Assembly: GCF_001183985.1 (NCBI RefSeq)
Contig: NZ_LFZW01000001.1
Coordinates: 955,144-1,019,143, forward strand
DNA length: 64,000 nucleotides
Source: Peribacillus loiseleuriae
Lineage (GTDB): Bacteria; Bacillota; Bacilli; Bacillales; DSM-1321
Direction: 5' to 3'
Shown here: positions 17,896-26,909 of the stretch, in pieces
Position numbering within the stretch: the stretch's first letter is position 1
Layout: the number at the start of each line of letters is the position of its first letter
Translations under genes and position numbers: made by a program
Notes under the pieces: model-generated
What the model saw: the letters and a program-made list of their open reading frames with translations, nothing else
Database searches by the model: none
Told to the model about the DNA's origin: nothing

Positions 17896-19512
17896 TTATC
17901 TAGTGTTTTTTTTCTTCATACCACGTTTTTGGGGAGGTGCGGGCTTCTGATCTTCCCCTGCACGAACTGGATTATCAGTGCTACTAATTAATCTTGGTCT
18001 TATTTTCTCTGCCCATAGCGGAGTTCGGATAATCGTATCCCCTAGGTTTTTCGGAATGAATGGTGCGAGCGGTGTCATATATGGAACACCGAATGAGCGT
18101 AGGCTGACCAGATGAACCAAAAGCATAATGAATCCTAAGATAATTCCGTAAAATCCAAACACCGCGGCAATTATCATAAAGAGAAATCGAATCAAACGGG
18201 CAGAAATTGCGACCGTATAGGAAGGCGTAGCAAAATTGGCAATCGCCGTGATGGCTACGACAATAACCGTTGCCGGCGAAACAATGCCAGCTTGTATCGC
18301 ACCTTGACCGATAACCAGTGCCCCGACGATTGATATCGTCGAGCCGATCACTTTTGGCATTCGGATCCCTGCTTCGCGCAAAATTTCAAATGCTATTTCC
18401 ATGATGATGGCTTCGACAAATGCAGGGAAAGGCACTGAATCTCGTTGAGCCGCAACAATGATTAACAGCTGTGTCGGAATCATTTCTTGGTGAAAGGTTG
18501 TGATGGCAATATAAGCAGCTGGTCCTATCAAGGAAATAAAGAAAGCTAAGACTCGTATAAAGCGCGTGGCTGTTGCGATATCGTAGCGGGAATAATAATC
18601 TTCAACGGCTTGAAAAAAACCAATAAATAAAGCAGGGGCCAGGAGCGCATCCGGAGAGCCATTTACAAAAATCGCTACTCGGCCTTCAAGGAGATTTCCT
18701 GCGGTGATATCTGGCCTTTCTGTCGTGAAAATGGTCGGAAATGGTGTGATGGTCTGATCCTCAATCAATTGTTCAATATAGCCCGATTCAAGGATGCTAT
18801 CGATATTAATCCTTTTTAATCGTTTACGTACTTCATCAACTACTTCAGTTTTGGCAATGCCGTTTATATACATAATAGAAACGTCAGTTCGAGTCACTTT
18901 GCCGATTTTCATCGTCTCAATCCATAAATCGGGATTATTAATGATTCGACGTACCATCGCTATATTTGTCCCGATTGACTCAGTAAAACTTTCTTTTGAA
19001 CCACGGACAGATACTTGTGTACTCGGTTCTTGTATGGAACGTCTTTCTCCGCCTTTTGAGCTCGCACTCCATGCCTTATTAGATCCGTCGATGAGAATGA
19101 TCGTATCACCTGACATCAACGATAAAAATAGCTCATCCCAATTCGTTACCGGATGTACACTTCCAAGCGTAATGAATTCCTTTGTAACTTTATCTAATCC
19201 ATCTTGCTGATATAGCTTTTCAAGTAAATCGTGATTTGTTTGCAATGGTTCAATTAAAAACTCATTGATGGCCTGAGTATCAACCAAGCCAGCAACATAA
19301 ACAACGGACGCTTTATGCAAAGAAGTATTACCAGTAATGATTGTTCGGACGATAATATCTGAGCTGTGTCCAGTCTTTTGCTTAATGCTATCAAGATTAG
19401 CTGACAGGGAAGATTCAATAGGCTCTGGTACATGATGATTTGCCGAATCTTGGGTATCTTTGCTTTGATCCGTATGTACTTTTTGCTTTTTATATTTAAA
19501 AAATGGAGGCAT
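17896..19512 (-). CDS. GerAA-family spore germination protein (A subunit)
   Basis: This 538-residue A subunit has a hydrophilic N-terminal region of about 280 residues (with the family stretch ESGYIEQLIEDQTITPFPT and TERPDITAGNLLEGRVAIFV) and a membrane region of five to six helices, ending in a Pro/Lys-rich tail. A subunits assemble as oligomers and are linked to ion release at germination. It is the first gene of the minus-strand operon; AAAGGGG precedes its ATG. GerA operons are normally transcribed by sigma-G in the forespore, but I could not mark a convincing promoter. Confidence 0.95.
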   Translation of the reverse strand: MPPFFKYKKQKVHTDQSKDTQDSANHHVPEPIESSLSANLDSIKQKTGHSSDIIVRTIITGNTSLHKASVVYVAGLVDTQAINEFLIEPLQTNHDLLEKLYQQDGLDKVTKEFITLGSVHPVTNWDELFLSLMSGDTIILIDGSNKAWSASSKGGERRSIQEPSTQVSVRGSKESFTESIGTNIAMVRRIINNPDLWIETMKIGKVTRTDVSIMYINGIAKTEVVDEVRKRLKRINIDSILESGYIEQLIEDQTITPFPTIFTTERPDITAGNLLEGRVAIFVNGSPDALLAPALFIGFFQAVEDYYSRYDIATATRFIRVLAFFISLIGPAAYIAITTFHQEMIPTQLLIIVAAQRDSVPFPAFVEAIIMEIAFEILREAGIRMPKVIGSTISIVGALVIGQGAIQAGIVSPATVIVVAITAIANFATPSYTVAISARLIRFLFMIIAAVFGFYGIILGFIMLLVHLVSLRSFGVPYMTPLAPFIPKNLGDTIIRTPLWAEKIRPRLISSTDNPVRAGEDQKPAPPQKRGMKKKNTR

Positions 19513-19632
19513 CGCAGAAGACCCCTTTCTTTTTATTTCTTTTATTATTTCTAATAATTTTCTATCTATGCAAAATATACCTTGGTTTTAAAGTCACAAT
19601 TTTTAAGTTAGACGGTAGCCCCTAAAAGTGCG

Positions 19633-19730
19633 TGTTCAAAAGGAGGATAAAAAGAGGCGAGAGGTTCGAGGACCGAAGAGACAGAGCGACGAAGAAATTC
19701 GACAGCTATTTTTACCAGACTTTTTGAACA
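19633..19730. repeat. Intergenic palindromic element with TGTTCAAAA-type ends
   Basis: The segment begins TGTTCAAAA and ends TTTTTGAACA, giving short terminal inverted repeats around a purine-rich, GC-richer core (GGCGAGAGGTTCGAGGACCG). It lies between the divergent ger operon and the small membrane protein gene. It looks like a miniature element or small structured repeat; no second copy was found in the window. Confidence 0.45.
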
Positions 19731-19797
19731 TCCTCTTAAAACAGGTTTACTTTTTGCAAACAAGTGAACAATATTTAGTGAAAGGAAGTGAATAAAA

Positions 19798-20037
19798 GTG
19801 AAAATTCTTGGTGTGACTTGTTTAATGTTGGCACTTTTATTTAGTTTTTCGCTGTACTTGGATATTCTACAAGGCTTTGATTTCAGAACTTCGTTAAAAA
19901 ACGCATATAATCCCTTTGTTGTGATGGAAACGCCCGAATTAGTTGTTCTATTTCTTTTCGTTTTTATATTATTTGCTGATACGATAATTGCTTTTGTTCA
20001 AAAAAAGAAGGGAAAAACAAATAAGACTAAAACATAA
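19798..20037 (+). CDS. Small two-helix membrane protein beside the ger operon
   Basis: This 79-residue protein has two predicted membrane helices (about residues 2-24 and 46-66) and a Lys-rich C-terminus. It starts at GTG with AAAGGAAGTG upstream. It is divergent from the gerA-type operon. Small two-helix proteins of about 75 residues encoded next to germinant receptor operons have been described as D subunits that modulate germination. I infer, but cannot show, that this is one; it carries a PFVVMETPE motif between the helices. Confidence 0.65.
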   Translation: MKILGVTCLMLALLFSFSLYLDILQGFDFRTSLKNAYNPFVVMETPELVVLFLFVFILFADTIIAFVQKKKGKTNKTKT

Positions 20038-20081
20038 TTCTAAAACAAAGGAATTCATATAGAAGAGTCTTTTCTTTTTTA

Positions 20082-20321
20082 GATAAAGTGGAGTTTCAAA
20101 GAAGTATTTTGAATGAAATTGTAGATTTGTATGTAGATGAACCGGTTGATGATGAAAAAAGGTATTGTTGAGAAAGAAAAGTAATTATTCTTTGTTTACT
20201 CACCGCTAGAATCGAGCACAAAAATGTCTCCCAATTGCATACCAAAGTACTTGAACACGGGGGAGTTAAATACTCCCAATCAAACAAATCGATTCAAATC
20301 TTCCAAACAACATCCAATTGA
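20082..20321 (+). other. Probable gene remnant, gene-free stretch 20038-20425
   Basis: Two protein-like plus-strand frames, 20082-20171 (DKVEFQRSILNEIVDLYVDE...) and about 20200-20321 (LTARIEHKNVSQLHTKVLEHG...), are interrupted and lack a start. They look like pieces of one degraded gene, but no family was recognised. Confidence 0.3.
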
Positions 20322-20425
20322 TGAAATTTCCAGTCAAGTTACCTAAAAATTTTTGATCAAAATATTTAGTGCTCGCCAATTATTTTTAGTATAGTAGTAA
20401 GAGAGACTTAAAAGAGGTGATGGCC

Positions 20426-20656
20426 ATGTATTTGACGATTAAAGAGACAGCTGAATATTTATCGATGCCTGAATCTTATATTGAAAGTTTGATTTTGCAG
20501 AATAAAATTCGAACCGTTCATGACGGTGAGCAATATTTAATATACAAGGATCAGTTTAAGACTCATTTCGAGCAAGTTGAGACATACAAAAAACAGCTTG
20601 AAGATATTTTAAGTGAACCGATCCCTGAGGATTTAGATATTAAGGATGAGGATTAA
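20426..20656 (+). CDS. Small excisionase/MerR-like helix-turn-helix protein
   Basis: The 76-residue protein starts MYLTIKETAEYLSM, the typical opening of the excisionase-family winged helix found in small DNA-binding proteins, and continues with an acidic helical tail. AAAGAGGTGA ends six bases before the ATG at 20426; two earlier in-frame starts overlap that site. It is 18 bases upstream of the exonuclease gene, so the two are probably co-transcribed. No phage or integrase gene is nearby, so a role in excision is unlikely. Confidence 0.75.
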   Translation: MYLTIKETAEYLSMPESYIESLILQNKIRTVHDGEQYLIYKDQFKTHFEQVETYKKQLEDILSEPIPEDLDIKDED

Positions 20657-20674
20657 AGACAAGGGGGATCTAGT

Positions 20675-21298
20675 TTGAGCATTCAAAAAAAGGTGGGTTT
20701 GGTACTAGATGTAGAGACAACGGGTTTAAGCCCAAATGAAGATGAAATGATTGAGCTTGCTATGAAGCTATTTTCTTATAATGAGTCGACAGGGGAAGTA
20801 TTGGAAGTGATTGATGAAGACTCATTTCTTAGGGAGCCCATGTCTACGAGTGCAAGGCGGAACTATGATCATGCCTATGAAGTTCATGGAATCCCGTTCG
20901 AGCTGGTCTGTGGGAAAAGCTTTTATGATGTAAAGATTAAGACATACTTTAATCGTGCAGATGCTATTTTCGCCCATAATGCATCGTTTGATCGTAGTTT
21001 CTTAGTTCGGATGTATCCAGAAGTTAATGAACTGAAATGGTATTGCACCATGAGAAGTGTCGCTTGGAAGGATTATGGCATGTATAACAGTAAATTATTG
21101 ACATTATTGCAACATCATGCTATATCGAACGTTCAATCTCATAGAGCTATGGATGACATTACATATTTACTTGAACTTATCAAAAAACAAAATCCATACG
21201 GTGACTTATATTTGCAGGAGATACTTAAACGCGGGCCGATGCGAAAATACAAGCCTGCTGCTACACAAGTAAAGCGGAAATCAGCTTTTAAATTATAA
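20675..21298 (+). CDS. DnaQ/DEDDh-family 3'-5' exonuclease
   Basis: This 207-residue protein carries the three exonuclease motifs of the DEDDh family: LDVETTGL (D, E) near residue 11, AHNASFDRSFL (D) near residue 105, and SHRAMDDITYLLELI (H, D) near residue 155. It resembles the proofreading subunit epsilon and RNase T, and acts on single-stranded DNA or RNA ends with two metal ions. Translation starts at TTG after AAGGGGG. The exact substrate is not known. Confidence 0.88.
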   Translation: MSIQKKVGLVLDVETTGLSPNEDEMIELAMKLFSYNESTGEVLEVIDEDSFLREPMSTSARRNYDHAYEVHGIPFELVCGKSFYDVKIKTYFNRADAIFAHNASFDRSFLVRMYPEVNELKWYCTMRSVAWKDYGMYNSKLLTLLQHHAISNVQSHRAMDDITYLLELIKKQNPYGDLYLQEILKRGPMRKYKPAATQVKRKSAFKL

Positions 21299-21395
21299 TC
21301 GAATTGTTCTGCATACAGTCCTAAATCCATAAAACGTGTAAAACACATAGAAATGGAAAAACTAGAAAGCACCGTAGAGATAAGGAGATAGATAA

Positions 21396-22442
21396 GTGAA
21401 TGAAGTAATGAATTTTTTGAAAAGTAAAGGCTTTACTAGGTTCTTAACATTATTGATATTGATTATTGTGCTTTATAGTATGGGAAGTATGGTTAATCTC
21501 GTTTTATTTACGTTCATCTTTACGTTTCTAATGGGCCGGCTTCAAAACCTTTTGTCAACCTACGCAAATAGATACGTGAGAATTAACCCTAAGTTGATCC
21601 TAGCTGTATTATACACAGTATTTGCACTTGCGTTAGCATATGTGCTGTATAAATATCTCCCTGTCATAACGATGCAAATTTCTGAATTAGTTAGACAAAT
21701 TTTCCACTTTTATCAGCACCCGCCCGATAACCAGGTGATTCATTATATAAAAGGTTTTATTAATAGTCCTGAATCGTCTTTTGACATCCCGAAGCAATTT
21801 ACTGCTGTGTACGGTTATATATCAGGAGTAGGTTCACTTGCCATTCAGGTGCTTATTTCAATCATTTTAAGCTTGTTTATCTTGCTTGAAAAAGATAAAA
21901 TTATCCGCTTCACTTCCAAATTTAAGTATGGAAAGTTCGGTGAGTTTTTCTTAAACATTGAACATTTTGGGAAAAAATTCACGAATTCGTTTGGAAAAGT
22001 CATTGAAGTACAATTTTTGATTGCCACAACAAATTCCGTGCTGTCTGTTCTGTTCTTATGGATTCTCGGTTTTCCGCAGTTACTAGGCCTTGGAATTATG
22101 ATTTTCTTTCTTGGCTTAATTCCGGTAGCGGGTGTAATTATTTCCTTAATTCCACTTTGTATGATCGCCTATAGCATTGGAGGCCTTACAAAGGTGATCG
22201 CGATTCTAGTGATGGTTGCTGTTATTCATTCATTGGAGGCTTATGTGCTCAATCCTAAGTTCATGTCGGTCAAGACAAACCTGCCTACATTTTTCACTTT
22301 GGTCGTATTGCTTGTATCCGAGCATTTCCTTGGAACTTGGGGGTTAATCATTGGGATTCCAATCTTTATCTTCGTCATTGATATGCTAGAAATACCAAAT
22401 GATACTGGAAAACCACTCATAAAGAAAAATAAGGTTAAATGA
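21396..22442 (+). CDS. AI-2E family transporter
   Basis: This 348-residue membrane protein belongs to the AI-2E family (formerly UPF0118). It has two helices near the N-terminus, a long soluble segment, then four to five C-terminal helices including LFLWILGFPQLLGLGIMIFFLG and PVAGVIISLIP. Members have been linked to autoinducer-2 export, Na+(Li+)/H+ antiport or envelope functions, so the substrate is open. The start is GTG with AAGGAG eight bases upstream. A strong terminator follows. Confidence 0.88.
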   Translation: MNEVMNFLKSKGFTRFLTLLILIIVLYSMGSMVNLVLFTFIFTFLMGRLQNLLSTYANRYVRINPKLILAVLYTVFALALAYVLYKYLPVITMQISELVRQIFHFYQHPPDNQVIHYIKGFINSPESSFDIPKQFTAVYGYISGVGSLAIQVLISIILSLFILLEKDKIIRFTSKFKYGKFGEFFLNIEHFGKKFTNSFGKVIEVQFLIATTNSVLSVLFLWILGFPQLLGLGIMIFFLGLIPVAGVIISLIPLCMIAYSIGGLTKVIAILVMVAVIHSLEAYVLNPKFMSVKTNLPTFFTLVVLLVSEHFLGTWGLIIGIPIFIFVIDMLEIPNDTGKPLIKKNKVK

Positions 22443-22492
22443 AAAAAGGATAGTATCAAGTAGATTTCCATCTGCTTGGTTCTATCCTTTTT
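22443..22492 (+). terminator. Rho-independent terminator of the AI-2E transporter gene
   Basis: AAAAGGATAG with CTATCCTTTT forms the base of the stem, extended by ATCAAGTAGA / TCTGCTTGGT pairing, and the stem ends in a T-run. Confidence 0.85.
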
Positions 22493-22504
22493 GAACATCC
22501 ATTT

Positions 22505-22599
22505 TTTATCCCGGTTTAATAGACTATATAATACCTTCAGTAGAACGGGACTAATTATCAGTGAGGGTGACCCCCCCACTGATGGAAGTTTCACTTTAT
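22505..22599 (+). repeat. Dispersed palindromic repeat, family 2 (copy 1)
   Basis: The unit begins TTATCCCGG, contains the pairing CCCGGTTTAAT / GAACGGGAC and ATCAGTG / CACTGAT, and ends GATGGAAGTTTCACTTTAT. Four more copies lie at 26562, 31197, 34791 and 38188, all in this orientation. Confidence 0.8.
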
Positions 22600-23116
22600 G
22601 AGATTTAGTCGCGAGTTCTAGGTGAGTATGAGGTTGCCAGAAGTTTTTCTTCTCATATTTTAATCAAAATCTCGGCCAATCTTAGTATGCTTTATGAGTT
22701 GGAGCGTGGATTAGGTGTTATTTCATTACTACAGCTCCGACTAGTTTTTCAGGACTTCTCTCAAGAATGAGGAGATAAATTTTCGCGAAACCAATATCTT
22801 GCGCGTTCATGAAAATTTGTTTGGTGATTGGGAAGGAGGAATTCTGTTTTAATTTAGCGACTTCTTGCTCATATAAATGAATAACGGAAGGCTTTCGAAT
22901 TTCGGAGCACAATCCGATGCATTACTTTGATAATATCTTCTAAAAACTAAGCGGAAATTGAACAAAAAGTGCCTAATTCACCCAATTAACCTTACTATTG
23001 CAATGAGTAATATAGAAATATGGCCAAAAACCAGACGAAATGGTAATTAATACAAAGTGAGATTGCTAGTCTTTCAGAGCAAGTAGCTACTTTAAAACAG
23101 AAGTAAGCAGCGCTGA
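22600..23116. other. Gene-poor stretch with degraded sequence
   Basis: No intact gene is evident. A 64-codon minus-strand frame (22718-22912) has protein-like composition (KQIFMNAQDIGFAKIYLLIL) but no ribosome site or known family. A short plus-strand coiled-coil-like run (SEIASLSEQVATLKQK, about 23058-23106) precedes the HD-GYP relic and may belong to the same decayed gene. Confidence 0.3.
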
Positions 23117-23446
23117 GGTAAAATTAGCGAGCAATCTTCAGTCTTTGCAGAACGTACAAGCGCATATAATGCATCACTTGACCAAATAATTCATTATGTC
23201 GACGCGCTGACTGCTAAAGGAGTTACGAAAGCAGCTAAATTAGGTATCAAAGAAGATGAAATCCTTTTGCCATCTAAAATCATTGGTGTTGCAGATACGT
23301 TCGACTCGATGACAGAGGATCGCGCATATCGTACAGCTTTTTCTGCTTAATTTGCAATGGACGAAATTAAACGGTTAACCGGAACTCATTATGAGATCGA
23401 TGTTGTGGGAGCTTTGGAATCTGTTTTAAAGAAGAAGGAGAAATAG
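23117..23446 (+). pseudogene. Remnant of an HD-GYP/HD-domain phosphodiesterase gene
   Basis: One plus-strand frame reads through KIIGVADTFDSMTEDRAYR, the conserved C-terminal part of HD-GYP-type phosphodiesterases, is broken by a TAA at 23348-23350, and then continues in the same frame with FAMDEIKRLTGTHYEIDVVGALESVL to a TAG at 23444. The catalytic HD and GYP motifs are absent, so the gene is a relic. Intact relatives hydrolyse cyclic di-GMP. Confidence 0.75.
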
Positions 23447-23464
23447 AATAAGGACTACCTCAAT

Positions 23465-24076
23465 CTAAGTGGTGCTCGTACTTATCGGATAAAAACTACC
23501 ATCGATAGTGAAGGAAATTTTGCCCGTTTCTTCAGATACAACAAGAATAACTGCATCACATTGCTCAGACAAGCCTAATGCTGCACGGTGTCGCGTACCT
23601 AATTTCTTTTCTCCGACTTGTTGCTTAGTTAAAGGAAGGATATTGGCAGCAGAGAAAATTTCATTTCCGCGAATGAGGACAGCCCCATCATGTAGCGGAT
23701 TTCCAGGATAAAAGATTGTAGCTAATAATTGTGGGGTAAGTTCAGCACGAATCAACGTTCCTTTTTGAATGAAGCTATCTACAACGATTGATCGTTCAAT
23801 TACAAGAAGGGCCCCGTGACGAATCAAGGAAAGTTGTTGAATACATCTTGATATATCTTCATATTTTGCTGTGTATTCTGATAAATAACAATTCATATAA
23901 AAGCTAGCTGCTGCTGATTGAACTTGAACAAAACGATTCTTAATCTCCTCAAAGCTCCCCAATAAACAATTACTTTCCTTTTGAAGTACGTTCAATGATT
24001 TCTCGAGCTGCTCGATAATTTCCTTAATATCTGCTTCAATCTTCTGTTTCATCGGCGAAAAATCACATGTATTCAT
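23465..24076 (-). CDS. cdaS: Sporulation-type diadenylate cyclase CdaS
   Basis: This 203-residue protein makes cyclic di-AMP from two ATP. It has two N-terminal helices (residues about 5-60) that autoinhibit the enzyme in B. subtilis CdaS, then a DisA_N-type catalytic domain with the DGA motif (PLHDGAVLIRG) and RHR motif (LGTRHRAALGLSE). Length and layout match CdaS (207 residues in B. subtilis) rather than membrane-bound CdaA or DNA-binding DisA. CdaS is made in the forespore and affects germination. GGAAAGGAG precedes the ATG. Confidence 0.93.
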   Translation of the reverse strand: MNTCDFSPMKQKIEADIKEIIEQLEKSLNVLQKESNCLLGSFEEIKNRFVQVQSAAASFYMNCYLSEYTAKYEDISRCIQQLSLIRHGALLVIERSIVVDSFIQKGTLIRAELTPQLLATIFYPGNPLHDGAVLIRGNEIFSAANILPLTKQQVGEKKLGTRHRAALGLSEQCDAVILVVSEETGKISFTIDGSFYPISTSTT

Positions 24077-24210
24077 TGTTCCTCATTCTCCTTTCCTTCC
24101 GTTTTAGCTTGAGCAAATTCTAGATATTTATGTACACGGTTACCTTACAAAATAGTCGCATTCGGTATTTTAGAAAGGGGACTGTTTTTAATAAAATATA
24201 GGAAATGAGT

Positions 24211-24380
24211 TTATCCACAGGGGTGAATATCTGATTATACATAATAGTCAAGCTAATTAACATTGCCCACAAAGTTATCCATAAGTAACAGGAAAAGGAA
24301 GTGAGTAATTCTCTTTAACTCACCCTTATTATTTAAATAATCTGAATTTTTATCCACATTATACACAGGGGTGTGGATAA
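24211..24380. promoter_or_regulatory. Cluster of DnaA boxes
   Basis: Exact TTATCCACA boxes lie at 24211-24219 and 24350-24358, and an exact inverted box (TGTGGATAA) at 24372-24380. One-mismatch boxes are TTATCCATA at 24275-24283 and TTATACACA at 24359-24367. Five boxes in 170 bases of a gene-free interval (24077-24485) is far above chance. It may bind DnaA as a titration or regulatory cluster like those in B. subtilis, or be an origin relic. Confidence 0.7.
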
Positions 24381-24485
24381 CTTATCCTACTTATAAATAG
24401 CAGACGTGCACCCTTTTCACTCAGTAGAAATTGGACCGACACACTTCTCAGAGTTTTTATAGACAGGATGGAACATAAGCCACCC

Positions 24486-24992
24486 TTAGGTAAAACCCTT
24501 ATTCTCTATGATAACGACCCTTGTTTTTGCCGAATGTCCTATTTGTTTCGTATATTCAACTAATTGAATAATATCAGAATAGCATTGCTTTGCACCTAAT
24601 ACTAATAGGGGGACACCGATAAAGTCTATTTTTAGCCGTCTAGAAAAAAGCCCCCCCATTGTCATAGCAAATGGTACAGTTGGGGAAGTGTTGGACAAAA
24701 CAATCTTTTCATCTCCTTGAAATGCTTCCTGCAATATTTCACCTAAATTTTTTAAAGCAGGAACAACGAGTTTATCGTTCTTTCGGCCCAGTGTATAGAC
24801 AGAGTTTTCATCCTCATCTACGCCATGAAAGATGATTCGGCCCATATCATGGTTCGTTAACTTATTGAAATAATCAATATCTAAAATTTCTTCTTTGGTC
24901 AGCGTTCGACCAGTAGGTAATTTGTTTAAATGATACGCTGCCGCGATTGCTGTGCTATGTGTTCCGGCATAATCATTGTATATATAAATCAT
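24486..24992 (-). CDS. DUF3189 family protein
   Basis: This 168-residue protein matches the DUF3189 family seen in spore-formers, beginning MIYIYNDYAGTHSTAIAAA with a conserved GTHS motif, then YFNKLTNHDMGRIIFHG and a VVIIENK-like end. It is soluble and of unknown function. I place the start at 24992, where AAAGGGTGAAATC lies directly upstream; an upstream in-frame ATG at 25037 lacks such a site. Confidence 0.82.
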   Translation of the reverse strand: MIYIYNDYAGTHSTAIAAAYHLNKLPTGRTLTKEEILDIDYFNKLTNHDMGRIIFHGVDEDENSVYTLGRKNDKLVVPALKNLGEILQEAFQGDEKIVLSNTSPTVPFAMTMGGLFSRRLKIDFIGVPLLVLGAKQCYSDIIQLVEYTKQIGHSAKTRVVIIENKGFT

Positions 24993-25122
24993 GATTTCAC
25001 CCTTTTCCCACAAACGATATCTTGTTAGTATCTCCACTTATACATACGCTATCCAAAGAAATTTCCATCTTGAATTAACTGTTTCGTATCCAGTGGAGTA
25101 TTCAATCTTTATATACATTCAC

Positions 25123-26535
25123 TTACTTTTTTTCTTGTTTGTCTTCCCATGGTTCAAAGGAAAATGGAATGCCAATCATTTTGGCTGTCAGCTCGTCGTA
25201 GGATACTAAATCTTTTTTTGACAACTCCTTTAAAGAGCGTTTCCCCATTGCTCTTAATGCAATTTTCATTTCTTCTATACTTGCAGTTAAGAATTTTTCC
25301 GCAGCCTTGGCTCCTTCTTCTACATTAAATTGGTCTTTGAATTTTCCTTGATTCCAAACACTTTGTGTAGGTGGTTCAAAGGGAAGGGCATTCAATGTTT
25401 GACTATGTGCGACAGCAAATAATATAGTGGATCCTAAATATACAGCATCAGCACCGAGTGCAAGCACTTTTAAAAAATGTCCAGGTACTAAAAGACCTCC
25501 TGAGATAATTAAACTAATTTGCCCTTTCATCTTTCTTTTTTCTAAATGATTGGCAGCCCGGACAACCGCATGCAATGTCGGTATTCCGAAGTCGTCTGAT
25601 AAAATGGGGGGCGCACCGTGTGTGGCTGCTTGTCCGCCATCAATCGCGATATAATCAACACCAATCTCAATTAAATGATCAATATCTTCTTCGATTTTTC
25701 CACCTGCTCCCATTTTTACACCAATTGGAACACCACCTGATATGTTCCGAAGTTCCTTAACAAGTTCTTTTATATCTTCTAATGTCTGATCTTCAAAAAA
25801 ATGTTCAAAAATGACTCCGTCCTCATTTTCTTTAAGCCCCATAATTTCACGAGCACGACCTGTTAAATTTTCGGGAGATATTTTCCCACCCATCCCGAGT
25901 AATGCCCCTTGTCCGAGTTTAATTTCAATCATGTCTGCACGCTTAATAAGGTCTTCTTCCTTGGACCACTCTGTTTTGGAAAACTGCAAAATATATTTTC
26001 CTGCTGTGTCTAATTCTTCGGGTAAAATACCACCTTCTCCAGAATTAATCGCGGTTCCTACATTTTTAGCTGCTCCTGCTAAAGATAGCCTTACTTGTTC
26101 ACTTAGTGCGATTCCATAGGCCATCCCGCTGATCATAAGCGGAATTTGTATTTTCATAGGTTTTTTTGCTTTTGGTCCAATAGTAATGTTCATATCAACT
26201 TCTTCTTCACCACCAGTAGGAAACGGTGTCGTCTGGGCAGGTATAAAGGTAATCGGATCCAAATGCGGCCATTTTTTTGAAGAACCAAGTGGGCGATGAA
26301 GGAGATCGCCAGTTTCTGCACGTAAGCTATTTTCAAGCACATTTTGAATGCCCATATGGCGAAGCCCTGGCATCAACTCCATAATATTTTCTTGATAACT
26401 ATCGGTTAAAATGATTTTTCCAGTCTGCTTTACGAATCGTTTTATCATCCACCGCCAACCAACGAGCATGAATAAAAATAAAACAAACAAGATGGCTATC
26501 ATTGCAAAAGTAAAATAAGATAAAAGGTTCAACAT
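25123..26535 (-). CDS. FMN-binding glutamate synthase-family protein (YerD-like)
   Basis: This protein of about 470 residues has one N-terminal membrane helix (FTFAMIAILFVLFLFMLVGW) and a domain matching the central FMN/Fe-S barrel of the glutamate synthase large subunit (GGVPIGVKMGAGGKIEEDID, YIAIDGGQAATHGAPP, LGADAVYLGST). It lacks the glutaminase domain and the cysteines for a 3Fe-4S cluster are not obvious. B. subtilis YerD is a close type. The reaction is uncertain. I prefer the ATG at 26535 over the GTG at 26541, because GTGGAGA lies better spaced to it. Confidence 0.87.
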   Translation of the reverse strand: MLNLLSYFTFAMIAILFVLFLFMLVGWRWMIKRFVKQTGKIILTDSYQENIMELMPGLRHMGIQNVLENSLRAETGDLLHRPLGSSKKWPHLDPITFIPAQTTPFPTGGEEEVDMNITIGPKAKKPMKIQIPLMISGMAYGIALSEQVRLSLAGAAKNVGTAINSGEGGILPEELDTAGKYILQFSKTEWSKEEDLIKRADMIEIKLGQGALLGMGGKISPENLTGRAREIMGLKENEDGVIFEHFFEDQTLEDIKELVKELRNISGGVPIGVKMGAGGKIEEDIDHLIEIGVDYIAIDGGQAATHGAPPILSDDFGIPTLHAVVRAANHLEKRKMKGQISLIISGGLLVPGHFLKVLALGADAVYLGSTILFAVAHSQTLNALPFEPPTQSVWNQGKFKDQFNVEEGAKAAEKFLTASIEEMKIALRAMGKRSLKELSKKDLVSYDELTAKMIGIPFSFEPWEDKQEKK

Positions 26536-26561
26536 ATTCACGTCTCCACGATCAACTTTAA

Positions 26562-26667
26562 TTTATCCCGCATTAACGGGCAGTAAGACCCCACTTCAAG
26601 ACTTAAAGGAATTGAAGAACGTAGGTGGGGGATGAAGAAAAACCTACTGATTGAAGTTTCACTGTAT
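26562..26667 (+). repeat. Dispersed palindromic repeat, family 2 (copy 2)
   Basis: The unit reads TTTATCCCGCATTAACGGG, then GCAGTAAGACCCCAC, an inner arm GTAGGTGGGGGAT, and ends TGATTGAAGTTTCACTGTAT. It lies between divergent genes. The first 35 bases are identical to copy 5 at 38188. Confidence 0.85.
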
Positions 26668-26909
26668 TAATACAATTAATTACTATAATTTCCTAATAAA
26701 AGAAAATTATGTGGTCAACAGCTAGATCCATCTTACATAGGGAGAAGTTTTTTTAGAATCCGTTATTTACATATATATGTTTTCTTAAAAGGTCATTGCA
26801 AAACGAAAAATATGTCCTCACCAAATTCAGGATTTATTGTATAGAATACCCTAAATGTAGAATTATAGAAGAAGGAGTTAGGGTCACCAGTAAAAAGAGG
26901 GGGATCAGC

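Noticed and set aside
19513..19632. A sigma-G promoter for the first ger operon
   Set aside because: One is expected from GerA biology, but no -35/-10 pair with proper spacing was convincing.
20426..20656. Excisionase-like gene as sign of a prophage or integrative element
   Set aside because: No integrase, attachment repeats or phage genes are nearby, and such small helix-turn-helix proteins are common in chromosomes.
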